A DNA stretch of 64,000 nt from Dictyobacter kobayashii. GTDB lineage: Bacteria; Chloroflexota; Ktedonobacteria; Ktedonobacterales; Ktedonobacteraceae. Positions 1 through 8,856 of the stretch are shown one piece after another (within the stretch, counting starts at the first letter, position 1; every line of letters starts with the position of its first letter). The position numbers and the translations under genes are program-made. Where the stretch lies: contig NZ_BIFS01000001.1 in NCBI RefSeq assembly GCF_003967555.1, forward strand, positions 744,001 through 808,000, written 5' to 3'. The notes beneath the pieces were generated by a model. It did no database searches. It saw nothing but the letters and a program-made list of their open reading frames with translations, and was not told the DNA's origin.

Positions 1-812
1 GCATGTCCGGTCTGATCATGCCCCGTGTCTTCAAACACCTTCCTTGTGAACTGGTTCCCCTGTACTTTGAATTGGATGGCACCTTCCCACATCATCCTGC
101 CAGCCCGATCGAACCAGAAAACATGGTTGATGTTCAGAAAAAGGTACGCGAGGTAGGGGCAGACGTAGGAGCCGCCTTTGATGGCGATGCCGACCGTATG
201 TTCCCGGTCGATGAGTACGGCAATCTGATCGATGGCTCAATGGTTACCCTGGCCGTCACCAATAGCCTGCTACAGAAACAGCCCGGCTCAACGATCCTCT
301 ACAACCTGATCGTTTCCAAGAGCGTGCCAGAATTGATCGAGAAGCTAGGCGGCAAAGGCCTGCGCACCCGCGTTGGTCACTCCTTCATCAAAGCTGATAT
401 GCGCAAAGCCAATGGTATCTTCGGTGGAGAGCACTCTGGACACTTCTACTTCCGCGACAACTGGTTCGCTGACTCCGGCCTGATTGCGTTGCTGATCATG
501 CTGGAATTGATCTCTGTCGAGGACAAACCCCTGTCTGAGATCATCAAGCCCCTGGATCACTGGGTGCGCAGTGGCGAAATCAATAGCACCGTCAAAGATG
601 CGCAATCCAAGCTCAAGGACTTAGAGGAACACTTTGGCAAATCCGCTAAAGCTGTTGATAAGCTGGATGGCCTGACCGTTGACTACGGCGACTGGTGGTT
701 CAATGTACGTCCCTCGAACACAGAGCCCCTGCTGCGCCTGAATGTCGAAGCCAGAGATCAAAAGCAACTGGAGGAGAAACGCGACGAAGTCCTGGCCTTC
801 ATTCGCGGATAG
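1..812 (+). CDS. Phosphomannomutase/phosphoglucomutase, C-terminal part (5' truncated by window edge)
   Basis: This is the C-terminal ~270 residues of an alpha-D-phosphohexomutase, which interconverts hexose-1- and hexose-6-phosphates for sugar-nucleotide and cell-envelope synthesis. Seen directly: the metal-binding loop DGDADR (about residues 60-65 of the visible part), the sugar-binding GGEHSGH motif, and the C-terminal phosphate-binding motif RPSNTEPLLRLNVEA. The family is about 450-460 residues long, so the catalytic-serine domain lies upstream of base 1, and the first visible ATG (base 3) is internal rather than a start. The stop is TAG at 810-812. Whether it prefers mannose or glucose cannot be told from this fragment. 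Confidence 0.93.
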   Translation, partial: MSGLIMPRVFKHLPCELVPLYFELDGTFPHHPASPIEPENMVDVQKKVREVGADVGAAFDGDADRMFPVDEYGNLIDGSMVTLAVTNSLLQKQPGSTILYNLIVSKSVPELIEKLGGKGLRTRVGHSFIKADMRKANGIFGGEHSGHFYFRDNWFADSGLIALLIMLELISVEDKPLSEIIKPLDHWVRSGEINSTVKDAQSKLKDLEEHFGKSAKAVDKLDGLTVDYGDWWFNVRPSNTEPLLRLNVEARDQKQLEEKRDEVLAFIRG

Positions 813-898
813 CCCTCTTTCCACCTGTCAGGATTGCTCTCCAGGTGGTATATTACAGACAGGAAAAAAGCGGGAGTGTAGAAGAAAATAATCTCATC

Positions 899-950
899 AG
901 GAGGTAATTGGAGCATAGCCCCGATTACCTCCTATCTACCGCCCTTTTTT
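899..950 (+). terminator. Hairpin and T-run after the phosphohexomutase
   Basis: A 10-bp perfect stem (899-908 with 924-933; AGGAGGTAAT and its complement) with a 15-nt loop is followed 11 nt later by six T (945-950). The distance to the T-run is longer than in a classical intrinsic terminator, so it may be weak. Confidence 0.5.
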
Positions 951-996
951 GCCTTCATAGGCGGCATAGGAGAAATCCCAGGCACTATATTCTCTC

Positions 997-1025
997 TTGC
1001 GCATGATAAGTAATTTCTTTAAAAT
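997..1025 (+). promoter_or_regulatory. Sigma-70-type promoter for sucCD
   Basis: TTGCGC at 997-1002 and TAAAAT at 1020-1025 are separated by 17 nt, a good match to a housekeeping promoter. They lie about 50 nt upstream of the sucC TTG start. Predicted from sequence only. Confidence 0.5.
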
Positions 1026-1073
1026 AGTGAGGAGTACAATGGTGTACGACAAGTATCACAAGGAGCAACTATT

Positions 1074-2223
1074 TTGAAAATTCATGAATATCAGGCCAAA
1101 GATATTCTGGGGAAGTATGGCGTTCCGGTCCAGCCGGGAAAAGTCGCCCATACACCAGAAGAGGCCGAAGCCATTGCCCGTGAATTGGGCGGTCCAGTTG
1201 TCATTAAAGCTCAGGTCTATGTTGGGGGACGCGGTAAGGCTGGCGGTATCCAGTTTGGCGATACTCCCGAGCAGGCTCGCGAGGCAGCCTCACGCGTGCT
1301 CGGTATGAATATTAAAGGGCTTACCGTTGAAAAGGTACTGGTAACTTCTAAAATTGATATTAAAGAAGAATACTATCTAGGTATCGTCCTCGACCGCAAA
1401 ACTCAGGCACCGGTAGTGATGGTTTCGACCGCTGGTGGTATCGATATCGAAGAGGTTGCGGAAAAGACGCCAGAAAAAATCATCAAACAGCCTATTGATA
1501 TGCGTTGGGGCCTGCGCCACTTCGAAGCTCTGGATATCGTGGCACGCGCTGGCTTCCCCTCTTATGTGCTCCGCCAATCAGCCGCTATTCTAGCCGCCCT
1601 GGCCAAAGCATTCATTGAGAGCGATGCCAACCTGGCTGAGATCAATCCACTGGCCTATACCGCCGATGGAAAAGTGATGGCCGCCGACGGCAAGATTGTG
1701 ATCGACGATAACGGTCTATTTCGACCAGAAAGAATATGCCACCTGGGCCGAACCAGAAGAGGCCAATCCATTGGAATACGAAGCCAAGCAGGCCGGTCTG
1801 ACCTATGTCAAACTGGATGGCGATGTGGGTATCATCGGCAATGGCGCGGGCCTGGTTATGACCACGCTCGATATGGTGGCCCGTTCAGGTGGGAAACCCG
1901 CTAACTTCCTCGACATCGGTGGCGGTGCCAAAGCCGAAGTCATGTATAAGTCACTCACGTTTGTGGCTCGGGACCCCCAGGTTAAAGGCATTCTCGTCAA
2001 CATCTTCGGTGGTATCACCCGCGGAGAAGAGGTCGCCAAGGGCGTTATCATGGCTCAGGCTGAGCTCCCCAAGGGCTTGCCCATCGTGGTCCGACTCTCT
2101 GGCACCGGTGCAGAAGAAGGACGAGCCTTGCTCAAAGACGCAGGACTGGACTGGGGTAAAGATATGCGCGACGCATCAGAGAAGATCGTGGCCGCGATCG
2201 CTCGAACGGAAAAAGGACTGTAA
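1074..2223 (+). CDS. sucC: Succinyl-CoA synthetase (ADP/GDP-forming) beta subunit, with a frameshift
   Basis: This is the beta subunit of succinate-CoA ligase in the TCA cycle (succinyl-CoA + ADP/GDP + Pi to succinate + ATP/GTP). It partners SucD, encoded 5 nt downstream. The N-terminal ATP-grasp starts [12 protein letters not shown], and [14 protein letters not shown] is the nucleotide-binding loop. The C-terminal half carries NFLDIGGGA and [15 protein letters not shown]. The TTG start (1074) has AAGGAG at 1060-1065. The reading frame changes near 1721-1727. Removing one base (for example A1724) gives continuous [28 protein letters not shown], after which the protein is about 383 residues, the normal length. 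As written the first frame stops at 1904 and the second runs 1771-2223. A sequencing or assembly error is likelier than a pseudogene because both halves are otherwise well conserved. Confidence 0.93.
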
Positions 2224-2228
2224 GGGAC

Positions 2229-3092
2229 ATGAGTATTCTATTAGATAACACAACACGAGTCATCGTTCAGGGTATCACTGGCCGCGAAGGTCAATACCAT
2301 ACCCGCAATATGATTGCCGCCGGCACCAACATTGTGGGCGGCGTGACCCCATCCAAGGGTGGACAGACCGTCGAAGGTGTGCCGGTCTTTGATACGGTCT
2401 TCCAGGCAAAGGCCGCTACCGATGCCAATGCCAGTTGTATCTTCGTTCCCCCAGCCGGGGCCGCTGATGCGATTATGGAAGCGGCCACTGCTGGTATCGA
2501 ACTGATCGTGTGTATTACCGAAGGCATTCCCGTCGTAGACATGACCCGTGCCATGCTGGTTGTGCGCGAAAAGGGTGCCCGCCTGATCGGCCCCAACTGC
2601 CCGGGCATGTGTACCCCAGGTTTTGGAAAAATCGGTATCATCCCTTATCAGATCTTTAATCCAGGACCGGTAGGCTTTATCTCTCGCTCAGGCACACTGA
2701 CCTACGAGGTCGTCTCTCTGCTTACAGAGGCCGGCATTGGTCAGTCAACCTGTATCGGTATTGGTGGTGATCCCATCATCGGCTCGACCTTTGCGGACTA
2801 CCTCAGCCTCTTTGAGAATGATCCACAGACCAGGGTTGTAGTGATGTGTGGTGAGATCGGTGGCAGTGATGAAGAAGACGCGGCAGAGTTCATCAAAACG
2901 ATGACCAAGCCAGTTGTCGCTTTCGTCTCCGGTCGTACCGCGCCCGCCGGCAAACGCATGGGACATGCAGGAGCGATCATCTCTGGCAATACCGGTACCG
3001 CTCAGGGAAAAGTAGCCGCCTTACAGGCCGCGAACGTCCCTGTCGCAGACACCATTTTTGATATTCCTGAATTAGTTAAAAAAGTACTCTAA
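2229..3092 (+). CDS. sucD: Succinyl-CoA synthetase alpha subunit
   Basis: This is the CoA-binding, phosphohistidine-carrying alpha subunit of succinate-CoA ligase (287 residues, normal length). Seen: the Rossmann CoA-binding N-terminus ([13 protein letters not shown]), [12 protein letters not shown], and the C-terminal RMGHAGAI segment carrying the active-site His that is transiently phosphorylated. It starts at ATG 2229, 5 nt after the sucC stop, so the two are translated as a pair. The open frame is intact. Confidence 0.97.
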   Translation: MSILLDNTTRVIVQGITGREGQYHTRNMIAAGTNIVGGVTPSKGGQTVEGVPVFDTVFQAKAATDANASCIFVPPAGAADAIMEAATAGIELIVCITEGIPVVDMTRAMLVVREKGARLIGPNCPGMCTPGFGKIGIIPYQIFNPGPVGFISRSGTLTYEVVSLLTEAGIGQSTCIGIGGDPIIGSTFADYLSLFENDPQTRVVVMCGEIGGSDEEDAAEFIKTMTKPVVAFVSGRTAPAGKRMGHAGAIISGNTGTAQGKVAALQAANVPVADTIFDIPELVKKVL

Positions 3093-3100
3093 CATAACGC

Positions 3101-3135
3101 TGGAGTATCCATGTCTGACCGGCATGGGTACTCCA
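3101..3135 (+). terminator. Hairpin after sucD
   Basis: A 13-nt arm (3101-3113) pairs with 3123-3135 with one mismatch and a 9-nt loop, just after the sucD stop. The T content downstream is modest (TGTTTTATC). Confidence 0.55.
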
Positions 3136-3288
3136 CCTGGTGTTTTATCATCAGACCTTTTTTGCATCGTATGTATACTGGAAGTAGGGCGAGAGGGCCA
3201 CAACGTGCATGCTTTCACGATCCACTTCGAGGATACTGCAATAGAACACAACCAGGCAGTCACTTATAAGCCTGACCAAAGGAAATCT

Positions 3289-4518
3289 ATGACAACGGCC
3301 CTCGTCTACGACCCAATATTTATGGAACATCGCGTTCCCAAAGGACATCCCGAACGTCCGCAAAGAATGGAGATGTCGATCGGTTACCTGAAAGCCCTGA
3401 AATGGCTTGAACGCCCGGGACTCGTGCAACTGGCACCACGTGCCGCCAGTATCGATGAACTGGCAACTGTGCATGAGCGCGACTATATTCAAGAGATTGC
3501 AGAGCTCAGTCAGCAAGCCGCTGAAACTGAGGCGACCAGCGGGCTCCCCACCAGTCTGCAATTGGGAACCGATACTTATGTATCCTCCAAAACATATGAA
3601 GCGGCCCTCAAGGCGGCCGGGGCTCCCCTGACAGCCCTCGATGCCATCATGAATGGCGAGATCAAGAATGCCTACTGCCTGGTACGCCCTCCAGGCCATC
3701 ATGCCGTCGCGGAAGCAGGCTTTGGTTTTTGTATCTTCAATAATGTGGCGGTCGCAGCCCGCTATGCCCTGGATCACTATGGCCTGGAACGGGTCATGAT
3801 CATCGATTACGATGTGCACCATGGTAATGGTACCCAGGAAACTTTCTACGAAGATCCACGCGTCCTCTATTTTTCAGTCCACCAGGCCCCTTTCTTCCCT
3901 GGCACCGGAGAATCCGACGAGCGGGGTGAAGGCGCAGGTGAAGGTACGACCATCAATATTCCTTTACCAGCTGGCTCAGGCTATGAAATCTACGAACCCA
4001 TCTTCCGCCAGGTCCTGGCACCAGCCGCTGACCGCTTTAATCCACAATTGATCCTGGTTTCAGCCGGCTATGATGCCCATTGGAAAGAGGCAGAGGGCCA
4101 TACAGGAGTGCAACCTGGAATGCGGATCTCCACGGCTGGCTTCGCCAAGCTCAATGAGATCATTATCAAGCTAGCCGACAACCTCTGTGATGGCAAGTTG
4201 ATCATGGTACAAGAGGGTGGCTATGACCTGGATGTTGTCGCCAGCGGCGTCGCGACCAGCCTCAACCAGCTCCTCGGTGGAGACGAAGCCGTTGATAAAT
4301 ATGGCCAGGCTCCCGATATCGAATATCAGATCAACACCGACGTCATTATTTCAGAGCTGCGCCGCATACACCAGCTCACTGGCTATCGTATGCGCAACCA
4401 GGCCAGACCCGACCGTGAGAAGCTCTTGAATGAAGTTAAAGGTCCCGTGATCACCAAAACTCCAGCCTCTGAACCCACAGAAGCAGATAGCGATAGCTGC
4501 TGCCAGAACGAAGAATAA
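3289..4518 (+). CDS. Class II histone-deacetylase-family zinc amidohydrolase
   Basis: This is a 409-residue member of the HDAC/acetoin-utilisation/acetylpolyamine amidohydrolase superfamily. Catalytic landmarks seen: RPPGHHA with the His pair at residues 137-138, IIDYDVHHGNGTQ with zinc ligands D175 and H177, SAGYDAH with the third ligand, and the QEGGYD loop. It likely removes acetyl groups from protein lysines or polyamines; the substrate is not visible. The start chosen is ATG 3289 with AAGGAAA just upstream. The frame is open back to 3124, but that extra sequence is low quality and overlaps the sucD terminator. The last ~80 residues lie beyond the core, ending in an acidic, Cys-containing tail (DSDSCCQNEE). 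It may belong with protein-acetylation control near sucCD, but that is only proximity. Confidence 0.92.
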   Translation: MTTALVYDPIFMEHRVPKGHPERPQRMEMSIGYLKALKWLERPGLVQLAPRAASIDELATVHERDYIQEIAELSQQAAETEATSGLPTSLQLGTDTYVSSKTYEAALKAAGAPLTALDAIMNGEIKNAYCLVRPPGHHAVAEAGFGFCIFNNVAVAARYALDHYGLERVMIIDYDVHHGNGTQETFYEDPRVLYFSVHQAPFFPGTGESDERGEGAGEGTTINIPLPAGSGYEIYEPIFRQVLAPAADRFNPQLILVSAGYDAHWKEAEGHTGVQPGMRISTAGFAKLNEIIIKLADNLCDGKLIMVQEGGYDLDVVASGVATSLNQLLGGDEAVDKYGQAPDIEYQINTDVIISELRRIHQLTGYRMRNQARPDREKLLNEVKGPVITKTPASEPTEADSDSCCQNEE

Positions 4519-4536
4519 CCCGACTTGTCTTTTAAA

Positions 4537-4590
4537 AAAGGCGTGGATAAACACACATGTTTCGTATGCTTATCCACGCCTTTGCTTTTT
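4537..4590 (+). terminator. Strong intrinsic terminator after the HDAC-like gene
   Basis: A perfect 14-bp stem (4537-4550 with 4570-4583) and a 19-nt loop are followed by GCTTTTT. Confidence 0.8.
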
Positions 4591-4695
4591 ATCTTCCTGT
4601 TGACTCATGGGCAGATTAAGAGATACACTACAAATAATTTCAACTTAGGACAGAGATGGGAAATAATGCAAAAGGGCCGCGTGCACAGAGGACAT

Positions 4696-5562
4696 ATGCA
4701 AAATAAACCGAGACAGATACGAGTACTCAGCGAGGAAGATATCCCTGCGATTGAACGGCTGCTGCGTACATCTGAGTATGTCTACCAGCGCTTTACACTC
4801 AATGAGCTACCCTTGTTACTCAAACGCTATCCTGCTGTTGGCCTGTGGAATGATAGCACTCTTTATGGCTTCCTACTTTCGCAGATTATCAATCCGCCTC
4901 TGGCCTGGTTTAGCGGCTTTGGTGTCAGCTGGACTGAGAGCAGGGAGTATGTAGCGGTGCTGGCACGATTGCTTGATCAGCTTTATGAGCAATTGCGCGC
5001 CCAGGGCGTACACTATTTTCACTATTCAGGCAATGATAGCGAGAATGACTGGCTCCGCACCCTGCTATTGGGGCGTGGTTTTATTCCTTATCGCAATCTC
5101 TATTCCTACGACAAATTTGATTACAAGGTTCCCACCAGCGGAAATCAGAACGTAACGATCCGCAATGTAGATCTGGCCCATGACATGCCGGCCTTGCTGC
5201 GTATTGAAGAGGCCTGCTTTGAAGACCTGTGGCGCTACGATGCACTCGCGTTTCAAGATATCGCCAGCACGCATCCCTACTTCGTCGTCAGCGAGCTACA
5301 GGGTGAGGTAGTGGGCTATCAATTCAATGCCCTGGACGATGATTACGGTTACCTGATCCGCATAGCCGTCCATCCCTCCGCTGCGAGCCAGGGGGTTGGA
5401 GCACGCTTAATGGTCGAGGCAATCCGCTTTTTTGAGCGCGCGCATGTCTCACGTATTATGCTCAACACGCAGGAAGATAACTACCATGCCCACCGTCTCT
5501 ATGAGTGGTTTGGCTTTATACGCTTGCAGCAAAAAGGCTTTGTACTGCGCAAACATCTTTAG
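4696..5562 (+). CDS. GNAT-family N-acetyltransferase
   Basis: This is an acetyl-CoA-dependent acyltransferase of about 288 residues with a duplicated GNAT layout. The N-terminal half is divergent. The C-terminal half (from about residue 155) has the acetyl-CoA motif with IRIAVHPSAASQGVGARLM and the RimI-like ending NTQEDNYHAHRLYEWFGF. The substrate is unknown. ATG 4696 has AGAGGA at 4687-4692; an in-frame ATG at 4666 would add ten residues and cannot be excluded. It is convergent with the minus-strand cyclase: its TAG (5560-5562) overlaps the cyclase's restored stop codon. Confidence 0.85.
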   Translation: MQNKPRQIRVLSEEDIPAIERLLRTSEYVYQRFTLNELPLLLKRYPAVGLWNDSTLYGFLLSQIINPPLAWFSGFGVSWTESREYVAVLARLLDQLYEQLRAQGVHYFHYSGNDSENDWLRTLLLGRGFIPYRNLYSYDKFDYKVPTSGNQNVTIRNVDLAHDMPALLRIEEACFEDLWRYDALAFQDIASTHPYFVVSELQGEVVGYQFNALDDDYGYLIRIAVHPSAASQGVGARLMVEAIRFFERAHVSRIMLNTQEDNYHAHRLYEWFGFIRLQQKGFVLRKHL

Positions 5563-7513
5563 GGCAAGCCCAATACATAGCGAACCGTTAGAGGAGCGCT
5601 CTTATTCTTCACGGAGAGAGCATAAGGCTTACCAGTATGGACCTGATGCATGACTTGCTGGTAAGTCGTATCGTTGAGCAAAATATTATTATCGGATACA
5701 TTATTTTGTAACCGCGAGGCGACATTGACCGCATCTCCGATAGCGGTATAGTTCTGTAAACGCTCTTGTGCCCCACATTTCCCACTGTAGCAGGTCCGGT
5801 ATTCACCCCAATCCCAAACGAAACCTGAATCTCCTGCGGCTGTGAACGCTGATAATCCAATACCGCCATACGCATCTTCCAGGCCGCCCGGACCGCGCGC
5901 AACGCATGGTCCGACTGGGGCAGAGGAGCATTAAAGATAGCCATCAATGCATCGCCCTGAAAGGCGGTCAGTGTACCGGACTCTTCCCAGATCGCATCGC
6001 ACATGATCTTGAGGTAGCGATTAATCATATGCATGACCTCTTCCGGCCGCATATTCTCACTCAGGCGCGTGTAGCCCCGGATATCGGCAAAAACAACGGA
6101 GATCTCTTTTGTTTCTCCACCCAGATTCAGGGCCATAGGATCGCGTATCAATTGTTCCACCACATGGGGATGGACATAGCGTTCAAAGATGCCACGTACC
6201 TGCCTGGCTCTTGCCTCAGAACGCTTCAGCTCGGTCTGATCATCAATCACCAGCGCCATACCAATATGCGCCCCCTGCGTATCGCGCAATGAGCTAACAT
6301 AGTAATTTAAGCTCACAACATCATCGCGCTCACGACCTGGAACCTTGCAATTGATGGCTTGCTTGATCAAGGTACCATGCTCATGGTGAGCCTGCGCATT
6401 ATACAGCGTATCAATAATACCGACATTAGGAGGCAAGAACTTGAAGGCCTCGCGATAATGTTTGCCCAGGGCCTGGTTAGGATGCACATGCAGGATAATA
6501 CTGGCGGCCGCATTAAAGGTGGTAATCACACCAGCGGAATTGGTAGTAATCACCCCATTAGCGATAGAACCAAAGATATTATCCATGTACTGTTTATCTT
6601 CACGTACCGTACGAATAGCCCGATTGAGATCGGCAAAGAGGCGTGCATTATCGATCGCAATAGCAGCCTGATTACAGAAAGCCAGCAATAACTCCAGGTG
6701 CTTTTTACTAAATAATCTGGTATTGTAACGACTATCAACATAGACAGCGCCAATGCAATTATTGCGCACGATCAAGGGGGCGCACATAATGGAACGAATT
6801 CCATAGACCAGTATGCTTTGATTATCTTTCAAACCCGCATCCAACTGCGCATCATCGGTCAACAATGGCTGGCGGCTCTCGATAACTTTTTTAATCGTAT
6901 TGCGACTGATCTGGGCTGTGGCAAAGGTGGTTTCAGGAATGGTATTGGCGTTCTTATCGCGTGCGACCGTCAATTCCGAAGCTCCGGAGGTTGTATTCAC
7001 CAACATCAACACACCGCGCTCAGCCTTCACAAATTGGATCACACGATCCATCACCAGCGTCAGAACTTCATCGAATTCCAGGGTCGAATTTAGCGTACGG
7101 GCAATTTCTGAGAGGGTCTCCAGTTCATCGCGCTGCTGCTCCAGATTAAAGATACTGGTTGCCATAGCCTCGCGCTCATGCTCAAAAGAGCTCCTGGAAG
7201 GTGAGGGATTGGCGGAAAGATTGGCCATTTGTACCGGGCTAGTAGGCGTAGGTGACTGCGACTGGGCCGCATTTACCGTGCGCTGCATAGCCTGATAGAT
7301 GCGACCTAATTCTAAATCCGCACTCCGGCTCACATTTAAAGCGTCACTCAGTAAACGCACCCGAGGATCGCTGCCCTCGCTTGCAAAGGTCCCTTCAACA
7401 GCTATTCCCAGTCTCTCAGAACTCTCATGGATGAGGCGCGAAATGCGGATTACCCTTTCACTGATAGCGCGTAATTCATCGCCTGCTTTGCCAGATAAAT
7501 CGGCAGAGATCAC
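5559..7513 (-). CDS. GAF-PAS-class III adenylate/guanylate cyclase, with a frameshift near the C-terminus
   Basis: This is a soluble signalling cyclase making a cyclic nucleotide from NTP. The order seen is an N-terminal helical region with a Ser/Pro-rich linker, a GAF domain (from LNSTLEFDEVLTLVMDRV to NQAAIAIDNARL), a PAS domain (IFGSIANGVITTNSAGVI), then a class III catalytic domain with VVFADIRGYTRLSE (first metal Asp), GDALMAIFNAP and GIGVNTGPATVGNVG. As written the frame fails at the GGGG run (plus CCCC, 5771-5774). Adding one G gives GNVGAQERLQNYTAIGDAVNVASRL and a normal cyclase ending VRYVLGLP with stop at 5559-5561. Start: GTG 7513, because GGAGGGAGG lies 7 nt upstream. The upstream ATG at 7558 has no ribosome site and would translate that Shine-Dalgarno as EGG. 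ATP versus GTP specificity cannot be assigned. Confidence 0.88.
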
Positions 7514-7640
7514 GCAGATTCCTCCCTCCAGATGGAGCATTGGCCTTCGCCGGGTCATTCCGAAAAATCAGCCACAGTCAAATAGATACATAGCCAGATA
7601 AAGTTACGATACAGCTACATGTTAAATAGTGCAAATCAAA

Positions 7641-7678
7641 GTGGGCATATTCTTTTATTCTTAAACGAATATGCCCAC
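7641..7678 (-). terminator. Terminator-like hairpin downstream of the epimerase-like gene
   Basis: A perfect 12-bp stem (7641-7652 with 7667-7678) and a 14-nt loop lie in the gap after the minus-strand gene ending at 7734. On the minus strand it is followed by a weak T-rich stretch (TTTGATTT). Confidence 0.55.
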
Positions 7679-7733
7679 CTATTATAGCACAGCAACTTTT
7701 GTGTTGCCTGATCATCCCTTACGCCACCTGCTT

Positions 7734-8633
7734 TTAGAGGCCTTGTGTTTGTAGATAGATTTTGAAGGATTGGGGTTTAAAACCGAAATCGCGCTCAACA
7801 CTGTTCAGGTCGGTTGTATTGTCGAAAGAGAATAGAGCCATAGCGGCTTTAGTCAACGGTGGTTTGGGTAAGACAGCCTCCATCACGGCGGCGCCTATAC
7901 CTACCAGCGGCAATGGTGCATAAACCTTTGGCCGGCTCTTGTGGGTAGCCTGGAGCAACAGATCAAAAATCTGGCTAAAGGAATAGTATTCAGGCCCACC
8001 AATAGTGAAGATCTTACGATTTGTCTGGGCAGGATTTTGCAAGACTTTAAGGATAACCGTCACCACATCGTCCACCGCAATGGGCTGGAACATGATCTTG
8101 CCACCACCAATTAGAGGCACGACGGGAGCCGTCTGAATGAGATCGACCAACCCTTTAATAAAGGGAGCTCCCTTGCCAAAAAGGACTGAGGGGCGAATAA
8201 TAGTCCAGTCCAGTCCACTGTCGATCAACATCTTTTCGGACAAATAGCGTCCTTGCATATAACTGCCCGGTTTATCCGGTTTGGTGCCCAGGCCGCTGAC
8301 CTCAATAATACGCCTGACACCAGCCGCTTTGGCCGCCAGTATTAGATTTGAGGTACCGCCCACATTCGTCTCTTCATAGTGATTGCCCTCAGATTGTTTG
8401 CGGTCAGCAGTCATAAAGGCGGCATGTACAATGGTATCGACGCCCTGCAATACGGACTCCAGGGTAGAAGGTTGGGTGGTTGCTCCCTGCACCAACTCTA
8501 CTTTATCTGCAGGTAGGATGTTGGCGGCCTGGCGCAGATCGCGTACCAGGCAGCGCGGTCGCTCGCCCTGGGCCACCAGGCGCGCGACCAGGTGTCGTCC
8601 AATAAAACCAGTTGCCCCTGTAATGAGTAACAT
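7734..8633 (-). CDS. NAD(P)-binding epimerase-like protein (atypical SDR, NDUFA9-like)
   Basis: This is an extended short-chain dehydrogenase/reductase fold of 299 residues. The N-terminal TGATGFIGRHL is the dinucleotide-binding glycine motif, VHAAF and VSGLGT are the following strands, and YLSEK fits the YxxxK pattern. The C-terminal half matches the NmrA/complex-I-39-kDa-like subgroup (IRPSVLFGKG, QPIAVDDVV, FTIGGPE). These proteins act as quinone-, sugar- or carotenoid-related redox enzymes or as NAD(P) sensors; the substrate is not visible. It starts at ATG 8633. It lies between two signalling genes on the same strand but has its own flanking gaps, so it is probably a single-gene unit. 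Confidence 0.85.
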   Translation of the reverse strand: MLLITGATGFIGRHLVARLVAQGERPRCLVRDLRQAANILPADKVELVQGATTQPSTLESVLQGVDTIVHAAFMTADRKQSEGNHYEETNVGGTSNLILAAKAAGVRRIIEVSGLGTKPDKPGSYMQGRYLSEKMLIDSGLDWTIIRPSVLFGKGAPFIKGLVDLIQTAPVVPLIGGGKIMFQPIAVDDVVTVILKVLQNPAQTNRKIFTIGGPEYYSFSQIFDLLLQATHKSRPKVYAPLPLVGIGAAVMEAVLPKPPLTKAAMALFSFDNTTDLNSVERDFGFKPQSFKIYLQTQGL

Positions 8634-8856
8634 TAGCCGTACTCCTCCCTCGAAATAATCTCTTTACGCTAGAGATGCCGGGTAAGCGTGGTTCAGGTAG
8701 CATTAGCTTCCTACTGTTGATATCTCGAAAATAGTTGCAAGATCATCAGTACCAGCATCCCATGCTCATCCTCTTTTAAGTGTAGTCCTGGAGCAATATC
8801 AGGGCCAGGGTATGGCAACATGAGTCGAATGGTGAGCCTGCACAGGAAAGCATTGG

